This document shows, piece after piece, positions 58,555 to 64,000 of a DNA stretch of 64,000 nucleotides. Source of the DNA: Hirschia sp964352025. Lineage in GTDB: Bacteria; Pseudomonadota; Alphaproteobacteria; Caulobacterales; Hyphomonadaceae. Location of the stretch: assembly GCA_964352025.1 (NCBI GenBank), contig CAYGPZ010000003.1, forward strand, positions 62,001-126,000, given 5' to 3'. The translations under genes and the position numbers were made by a program. Numbering within the stretch: position 1 is the stretch's first letter; every line of letters starts with the position of its first letter. The notes beneath the pieces were generated by a model. That model made no database searches, was not told where the DNA came from, and saw only the letters and a list, made by a program, of their open reading frames with translations.

Positions 58555-60447
58555 ATGATAAGTGAGTCGGTTCAAATCCAGCCCCAACATTCAGAAGACA
58601 CAAACTTTTCTGCCGCAGGTCTGGAAGACGCTGTGCGCGTGCTTCGTCAGGTTTACGGATATGATAATTTTCGTGGGTTGCAGGCTGATGTTATTTCTCA
58701 TGCGCTGGCGGGTGACGACGTTTTAGCAATCCTGCCGACAGGTGGTGGAAAGTCGCTTTGCTATCAAATTCCTGCCTTGGTCCGGCAAGGGGTGGGGTTG
58801 GTGGTATCACCATTGATCGCATTAATGGCTGATCAGGTGGATGCATTGAAGGCTGCTGGTGTTAGGGCTGCGAGACTCGATTCATCGATGGAATTTGAAG
58901 ACCGTATGGTTGCGTTAGATTTAGCAGCCAATGGTCAAATGGACTTGTTATATGTCTCTCCAGAAGGCCTGATGAGTAACGGTTTGCGGTCCCGGCTGCA
59001 GACATTGGATTTGTCCCTAATCGCGATTGATGAAGCTCACTGTGTGAGCCAGTGGGGACATGATTTTCGTCCAGATTACAGGGCATTGGGAGAACTCAAA
59101 GAGTTGTTTCCTAATGTGCCGCGTATCGCCGTTACCGCGACTGCGGACCCCAGAACACGAACTGATATCAAAACACAGTTACAATTGACTTCTGCTGCTG
59201 AGCTTGTCGATAGTTTTGATCGCCCAAACCTTATTCTTCACGCTGAACGCAAGGGAAGTAAGAGTACAGATCGAGTTGTGCAATTGGTAAAAGCACAGGC
59301 TGGAAAATCTGGAATTGTTTATACCGGGTCCCGTGATGGGACAGAAAGAATAGCAGAAGCACTTGAAAAGGCTGGCATTCCTGCGCTGGCTTATCATGCC
59401 GGATTAGACGCAGAAGTCAGAGAAAAACGCCAGCGACGGTTTTTGCTTGATGATGGATTGGTGATGTGTGCGACCGTCGCATTTGGGATGGGCGTAGACA
59501 AACCGGATGTACGATTTGTCGTACATGCTGACCCTCCCAAGTCGATTGAAGCCTATTGGCAAGAAGTAGGACGCGGCGGACGAGATGGTGAAATAGCCGA
59601 GGGGTATTGTCTGTATTCGCCATCAGACATGCGTAAATTAGTTCGATGGGCTGAGCAGTCTGACGCCAAAGAAGAAGTCCGTCAGGTTCAAATCCGCAAG
59701 ACGCGCCAATTGTTTGGTTTTCTCGATGGTATGGCGTGCCGACGTGCTGGTGTGCGCCGTTACTTTGCCGAGCAAGATGTTCAGGAATGTGGCGATTGTG
59801 ACAACTGCAAGAACCCTCGCGACGAAGGATATGATACGACTCGCTGGGCACAAATGGTCGTCTCAGCAGTTCTGCGTACTGGTCAGCGATATGGTCGTGG
59901 AAGGGTCGTAACGCACCTCCGCGGTGAGGCTAAAGATCAGATCGATGAAGATCTATCAAAACTCACGACGTTTGGTGTTGGTTCTGAGTTGGGACCAGTA
60001 GGGTGGCGGTCTGTTATCGATCAGCTTCTCTTCGATGGTTACTTGGCAGAAGATGACAATGATAATCGGCCCACCTTATATGTGCCTGATAAAGACATGA
60101 CGCGTTCATTGTTTTCGGGCGATGTGACTATATCCATGCGCGAAGACCCGACGAAAATAAGAAGGCGCGAAAAAACCAGATCGAGCGGGACGAATATCCG
60201 CGATGGCTTAAGTCGCGAGGATATTGATCTTTTTGAAGATTTGCGCGATTGGCGTCGAGAGCTAGCAGCCGAGACTGGCCTGCCGCCTTATGTCATCTTC
60301 AACGATAAGACTTTGCGCGGAATTGCAGAGGCAAAGCCGCTTAGCAAGTATGACCTTCTTCAGATTGCCGGTGTTGGTGAGAAAAAGGCCGAGCGTTATG
60401 TCGACGATGTTTCACGTATCGTCGAAGGGGCTGTGCAGGGCAATTAA
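58555..60447 (+). CDS. recQ: RecQ, ATP-dependent DNA helicase
   Basis: RecQ unwinds DNA 3' to 5' in recombination and repair. All parts are present: VYGYDNFRGLQADVI, Walker A ILPTGGGKSLCYQ, DEAH box with aromatic loop IDEAHCVSQWGHDFRPDY, motif VI QEVGRGGRDG, the zinc-binding Cys cluster CRRAGVRRYF...CGDCDNCKNP, the winged-helix RQC region and a C-terminal HRDC domain (about 560-630). The ATG at 58555 follows TTTGGGG directly, which is too close for a standard site; an in-frame TTG lies two codons earlier. It has about 630 residues, typical of RecQ. Confidence 0.95.
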   Translation: MISESVQIQPQHSEDTNFSAAGLEDAVRVLRQVYGYDNFRGLQADVISHALAGDDVLAILPTGGGKSLCYQIPALVRQGVGLVVSPLIALMADQVDALKAAGVRAARLDSSMEFEDRMVALDLAANGQMDLLYVSPEGLMSNGLRSRLQTLDLSLIAIDEAHCVSQWGHDFRPDYRALGELKELFPNVPRIAVTATADPRTRTDIKTQLQLTSAAELVDSFDRPNLILHAERKGSKSTDRVVQLVKAQAGKSGIVYTGSRDGTERIAEALEKAGIPALAYHAGLDAEVREKRQRRFLLDDGLVMCATVAFGMGVDKPDVRFVVHADPPKSIEAYWQEVGRGGRDGEIAEGYCLYSPSDMRKLVRWAEQSDAKEEVRQVQIRKTRQLFGFLDGMACRRAGVRRYFAEQDVQECGDCDNCKNPRDEGYDTTRWAQMVVSAVLRTGQRYGRGRVVTHLRGEAKDQIDEDLSKLTTFGVGSELGPVGWRSVIDQLLFDGYLAEDDNDNRPTLYVPDKDMTRSLFSGDVTISMREDPTKIRRREKTRSSGTNIRDGLSREDIDLFEDLRDWRRELAAETGLPPYVIFNDKTLRGIAEAKPLSKYDLLQIAGVGEKKAERYVDDVSRIVEGAVQGN

Positions 60448-60494
60448 GCTGACCAATTGATTTAGATGACGAGCCTGTTTTTAGGTGAAGATGA

Positions 60495-61463
60495 TTACTC
60501 TGAAGAACCTTGTTCTAGATCAACTTCTTCTGTGCTGAAGTCATCTATTTCACCAAGCGCATATGCGTTTAAGTCATCTGTTGTTAGGCCGCGCAATTCA
60601 TTGAACGCAATACGAGTTCGCATACTTGGTGTGTCGTCTTCATCCGTTTCAATGACCTCAAAAGCAGCTTCTAAAAGATCGGTGACATGCGCGTTGCGAG
60701 ATTTGGAGGTTGCGCCACCTAGCATAACAGCAATCACGCGGTGACCATCACGTTCTGCTGAAGCTAAGAGGTTGAAGCCAGACGCGCGCGTATAGCCGGT
60801 TTTAATGCCGTCTACGCCGCGGACATTTTCAAGAAGTTTATTGTGGTTTTTATACTTGGCTTTGCCGAATTTAAATTCCTGTGTCGCGAAATAGTCGTAA
60901 TAATCGCCATGGTCGACAAGTATCGCTTCGCCGAGAATAGCTAAATCGTGTGCTGTAGAAATTTGTGATTTATTGGGTAGACCAGATGCGTTTTTGAAAC
61001 GTGTATTCTTAAGACCTAGCTGGCGTGCCTTAGCTGTCATAAGGGCGGCAAAACGTGATTCTGAGCCGCCAAGGCGTTCAGCTATAACAACAGCAACATC
61101 ATTGGCAGACTTGGTGACAAGCGCATTGATTGCATCTTCTAGTTTGATTGTTTCGCCTGCCTTCAAATATAACTTTGATGGAGGTTGTTTAGACGCGTTT
61201 TTTGAAATTTTAATTTCGTCGGACAGCATGAGGTCGCCAGTTTTTAGCGCGTCAAACACCATATAGAGCGTCATAACTTTTGTGATTGAAGCTGGATAAC
61301 GAGGTTCTTCTGCATTTCTCGCGTGCAGGACCTTGTTGGTATCAATGTCAATCACGTAAGATGCGTATTTTTCTGCCCATGCGGGAGACATTAAGAGTGC
61401 AGACAATGACAGTGCAATTGTAAGCTTCCGAATATAGCCGGAAATTCGTGATTGAATTGTCAT
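60495..61463 (-). CDS. D-alanyl-D-alanine carboxypeptidase (S11, DacA-type)
   Basis: This penicillin-binding protein trims the terminal D-Ala of peptidoglycan. A signal peptide (residues 1-30, ending AWA) precedes the S11 domain with SxxK (S59-I-T-K62), SxN (S119-A-N121) and KTG (K221-T-G223) all intact. The tail after residue 260 is acidic and lacks the usual C-terminal amphipathic membrane anchor domain. The frame allows an ATG at 61478, but that has GGA directly against it; 61463 begins the clean signal peptide. It is convergent with recQ. Confidence 0.9.
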   Translation of the reverse strand: MTIQSRISGYIRKLTIALSLSALLMSPAWAEKYASYVIDIDTNKVLHARNAEEPRYPASITKVMTLYMVFDALKTGDLMLSDEIKISKNASKQPPSKLYLKAGETIKLEDAINALVTKSANDVAVVIAERLGGSESRFAALMTAKARQLGLKNTRFKNASGLPNKSQISTAHDLAILGEAILVDHGDYYDYFATQEFKFGKAKYKNHNKLLENVRGVDGIKTGYTRASGFNLLASAERDGHRVIAVMLGGATSKSRNAHVTDLLEAAFEVIETDEDDTPSMRTRIAFNELRGLTTDDLNAYALGEIDDFSTEEVDLEQGSSE

Positions 61464-61585
61464 GACTTTTTGCACCATTCCAAATTTACGTTTAGTTTTT
61501 TGTTGATGATAGGTGCCAAACCTTGAAGTGTAGTTAATGAGACCTTTTTGCTAACGCGTAAATTAAACAAAGAATTGCAATTTGA

Positions 61586-61972
61586 ATGTTAAGCATCAAA
61601 ACACTGGTGTTACCCAAAACGCCGAACACCTATCTACTTGCACCCAATGGATATTGTGAGACAGCGATTCCCAATGGTGCCGCACCAGTATTCAACGGTA
61701 TGCCTGCAAAAGACTTAAAGGTTCATTTTGTTCGAGCTATCGAGAGCGAGCCAAGATTGGTCACTTTAGCCGATGAACCCTTAGCGATGGAGTTCCGCCA
61801 GAAGACTCCGATTTTTGGTTGGCCTGATTTTATAACGGTGGAATTCATTGAAGTAGAAGAAGGAGGGGCGACTTTCGCCATTTACTCTCGGTCTAAATAT
61901 GGGAAGAGTGATTTTGGTGTAAATCGCAAACGTATTGGGCATTGGCTAGATTTACTTGGTAATAAGTCATAA
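61586..61972 (+). CDS. DUF1499 family protein
   Basis: The C-terminal half carries the DUF1499 pattern: GWPDFITVEFIEVEEGGATFAIYSRSKYGKSDFGVNRKRIGHWLDLL, where SRSKYGKSDFGVNR matches the conserved SaSRvGrsDlGvNr motif. The N-terminal half (PNTYLLAPNGYC) fits as well. There is no signal peptide or membrane segment. The 128-residue length is normal; the biochemical role is unknown. The gene is divergent from the D,D-carboxypeptidase gene. Confidence 0.85.
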   Translation: MLSIKTLVLPKTPNTYLLAPNGYCETAIPNGAAPVFNGMPAKDLKVHFVRAIESEPRLVTLADEPLAMEFRQKTPIFGWPDFITVEFIEVEEGGATFAIYSRSKYGKSDFGVNRKRIGHWLDLLGNKS

Positions 61973-62103
61973 GAGAGAGTGCAATTATTATTCATTACCC
62001 CTTACATTGCTAAAGTGTCGTCATATCTTAGTATATGATTACACTGCTTGAGATTCTTAATGTTTCAAGGGTAAGTATTTGTTGGTTAGCTTTTGATAGG
62101 TTC

Positions 62104-62433
62104 ATGTCAGACGAAAATTCCCCAACAGGCACCGATGACGAAACTGGTGTCGTCACGCGTACTGAGACGAAAACAAAACGTCCGTCCATGTACCGTGTTT
62201 TAATCTTGAATGACGACTTCACACCAATGGAGTTTGTTGTTCTAATTCTTGAGCACTTCTTCAACAAGACTCGTGAAGAAGCGACGAAAGTCATGCTGCA
62301 TGTCCATAATACGGGCGTTGGCGTGTGTGGAGTGTTCACTTATGAGGTTGCTGAAACAAAAGTGGCGCAAGTAATGGACCTTGCACGCAGAAGTGAGCAT
62401 CCTTTGCAATGTACTATGGAACGCGAAGAGTAG
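62104..62433 (+). CDS. clpS: ClpS, adaptor of the ClpAP protease
   Basis: ClpS delivers N-degron substrates to ClpA. The core motif MYRVLILNDDFTPMEFVVLILEHFF is complete, with the Asn-Asp-Asp of the N-degron pocket, followed by THVHNTG-type residues (here MLHVHNTGVGVCGVFTYEVAETK) and EHPLQCTMERE. The open frame extends to 62035, but the ATG at 62104 starts the usual short acidic N-tail (MSDENSPTG). It lies 10 bp before clpA, the standard arrangement. Confidence 0.96.
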   Translation: MSDENSPTGTDDETGVVTRTETKTKRPSMYRVLILNDDFTPMEFVVLILEHFFNKTREEATKVMLHVHNTGVGVCGVFTYEVAETKVAQVMDLARRSEHPLQCTMEREE

Positions 62434-62443
62434 AGGTTTTTAT

Positions 62444-64000
62444 ATGCCTTCAATGACCCCCAGCCTAGAGCGCGCGCTTGAAAAAGCGTTGCATCTTGCC
62501 TCCGATCGTAAGCATGAATATGCCACGCTTGAGCATTTGTTGTTTGTGTTGACTGAAGACGAAGATGCATCAGAGGTCATGCGGGCGTGTAAACTCGATA
62601 TTGATAAGCTACGCGCTGATCTAAATGATTATATGGATGAAGAGCTCAATTCGATTGTTGTCGATGATGATGAGCATGTGCATCCAACAGCCGCGTTTCA
62701 GCGGGTTGTTCAGCGTGCAGTGCTGCACGTAGAGAGTTCAGGCCGTGACGAAGTTAGCGGCGCGAATGTGTTGGTATCTATTTTTGCTGAACGCGAAAGT
62801 CACGCTGCATACTTCCTGCAAGCGCAAGACATGACACGTTACGATGCAGTGAATTACATTTCTCACGGAGTTGCCAAGAAACCCGGCATGTCTCGTACGC
62901 GTTCGGTTGAGGGTTCTGGTGAAGAAAAAGAAGAGTCAGTTAAATCTGGCGGCGAAGCGCTTCAAGCCTATTGTGTCGACCTGAACGAAAAAGCACAGTC
63001 TGGAAAAACTGATCCATTGATTGGGCGTCAGCCAGAGGTTGATCGTTGTATTCAGGTTTTGTGTCGCCGCCGCAAGAATAACCCGCTTTTAGTGGGTGAC
63101 CCAGGTGTTGGTAAAACAGCTATCGCTGAAGGTTTGGCCAAACGCATTGTCGATGGTGAAGCACCTAAGATCCTTGATGAGAGTATTATCTATTCTCTAG
63201 ACATGGGATCTTTGCTAGCCGGTACGCGTTATCGTGGTGATTTTGAAGAGCGTTTGAAACAAGTTGTTAAAGAGCTTGAGGAACAGCCGCGTTCCGTCTT
63301 GTTCATTGATGAAATTCACACTGTTATTGGTGCTGGAGCGACATCAGGTGGAGCGATGGATGCGTCTAATCTGCTAAAGCCTGCGCTTCAATCTGGTGAA
63401 CTTCGCTGCATGGGTTCAACGACGTATAAAGAATATCGTCAGCACATCGAGAAAGATCGCGCATTGGCGCGTCGTTTCCAGAAAATCGATGTGGTTGAGC
63501 CGACCGTTGCAGACTCGATTAAGATCCTTCAAGGACTTAAGACGAAGTTTGAAGAGTTTCACGGTCTGAAATATACAAATGATGCGATTAAGGCAGCCGT
63601 TGATTTGGCTGCACGTCACATCACTGACCGGAAGCTTCCAGATAAAGCGATCGACGTGATTGATGAAGCGGGTGCTAGCCAATGGTTATTGCCGGAATCA
63701 AAGCGTCGCAAGCAAATTGGAACAAAAGAGATTGAGCAAGTGATTGCGAAGATGGCTCGTATTCCATCCAAGCAGGTCAACAAATCTGACGAGCAGGCGC
63801 TTAAATCAATTTCTGCTGATCTTAAGCGCGTTGTTTACGGGCAAGATCCAGCGATTACTGCGGTGTCTGATGCCATTAAGCTTGCGCGTGCAGGTTTGCG
63901 TGAAGCGAATAAGCCTATCGGGTCTTACTTATTCTCTGGACCAACAGGTGTTGGTAAAACCGAAGTTGCACGTCAATTGGCGTCTATCTTGGGTGTGGAG
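62444..64000 (+). CDS. clpA: ClpA, ATPase subunit of ClpAP protease (3' end beyond window)
   Basis: The frame is open from the ATG at 62444 to the window edge (519 codons). It shows the N-domain (SLERALEKALHLASDRKHEYATLEHLLFVL), then D1 with Walker A GDPGVGKTAIAEG and Walker B LFIDEIHTVIG, arginine region LARRFQKIDV, and the start of D2 with Walker A SGPTGVGKTEVAR. ClpA unfolds substrates and feeds them to ClpP. There is no ClpB-type middle domain, which with the ClpS neighbour fixes the name. AGAGG precedes the ATG by eight bases; a Met three codons in is a second option. Confidence 0.96.
   Translation, partial: MPSMTPSLERALEKALHLASDRKHEYATLEHLLFVLTEDEDASEVMRACKLDIDKLRADLNDYMDEELNSIVVDDDEHVHPTAAFQRVVQRAVLHVESSGRDEVSGANVLVSIFAERESHAAYFLQAQDMTRYDAVNYISHGVAKKPGMSRTRSVEGSGEEKEESVKSGGEALQAYCVDLNEKAQSGKTDPLIGRQPEVDRCIQVLCRRRKNNPLLVGDPGVGKTAIAEGLAKRIVDGEAPKILDESIIYSLDMGSLLAGTRYRGDFEERLKQVVKELEEQPRSVLFIDEIHTVIGAGATSGGAMDASNLLKPALQSGELRCMGSTTYKEYRQHIEKDRALARRFQKIDVVEPTVADSIKILQGLKTKFEEFHGLKYTNDAIKAAVDLAARHITDRKLPDKAIDVIDEAGASQWLLPESKRRKQIGTKEIEQVIAKMARIPSKQVNKSDEQALKSISADLKRVVYGQDPAITAVSDAIKLARAGLREANKPIGSYLFSGPTGVGKTEVARQLASILGVE

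Overview
The window reads as a piece of an alphaproteobacterial chromosome, most likely a Caulobacterales/Hyphomonadales-type bacterium of moderate GC (a Hirschia-like relative would fit, but this is inference). The signs are a Caulobacter-type Cpa/Tad pilus locus, a CycM-type membrane-anchored cytochrome c, the order rpmH-rnpA-yidC-engB-argB-dapD, the order dnaX-ybaB-recR, and a short 4.5S-type SRP RNA. No rRNA, CRISPR array, transposase, integrase or prophage gene was seen. Both ends cut through a gene: cpaC on the left and clpA on the right.

Layout. 1-8.5 kb: type IVc Tad pilus genes cpaC-cpaD-cpaE-cpaF-tadB-tadC, with tadD facing them across a shared terminator. 8.6-15.7 kb: an M17 aminopeptidase, a MarR regulator and an NlpC/P60 hydrolase (a probable peptidoglycan-peptide recycling set), cycM, pheA, a YHS-domain protein, an outer-membrane barrel and nudC. 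15.7-18.4 kb: SRP RNA, then a formylglycine-enzyme-like lipoprotein and a TIR-domain membrane protein separated by a hairpin-rich repeat; this is the most accessory-looking segment. 18.5-25.7 kb: dnaX-ybaB-(membrane protein)-recR, rmuC, def-fmt-truA. 25.7-34.3 kb, minus strand: rpmH to dapD, interrupted by a DUF2946 gene and a Met-rich barrel gene. 34.5-36.4 kb: a solitary DUF262/DUF1524 protein.

36.5-41.1 kb is a compact four-gene run: DUF547, TVP38-family membrane protein, MerA-like flavin disulfide oxidoreductase and an orphan histidine kinase. 41-49.3 kb: gamma-glutamyltransferase, an S58 autoprocessing peptidase, tRNA-Arg(ACG) enclosed in a long leader-trailer inverted repeat, a prolyl-4-hydroxylase-like enzyme, leuC without leuD, a gmhB-like phosphatase and purU. 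49.4-58.2 kb: a glycine-rich membrane protein, MFS and MATE exporters, a TPR-sulfotransferase, DUF952-pyrD, an MlaC-like protein and a histone-deacetylase-family enzyme. 58.2-64 kb: a hairpin-rich non-coding stretch, recQ, a D,D-carboxypeptidase, a DUF1499 protein, clpS and the first part of clpA.

Most of the window is housekeeping. No clearly new multi-gene system is proven. The best leads are the TIR/FGE-like pair with its repeat, the lone DUF262 protein, the DUF547-TVP38-oxidoreductase-kinase operon, the tRNA-flanking stem, and the hairpin-rich region before recQ. Start codons were moved inward from the longest reading frame where a Shine-Dalgarno sequence, signal peptide or family N-terminus argued for it; each case is stated.
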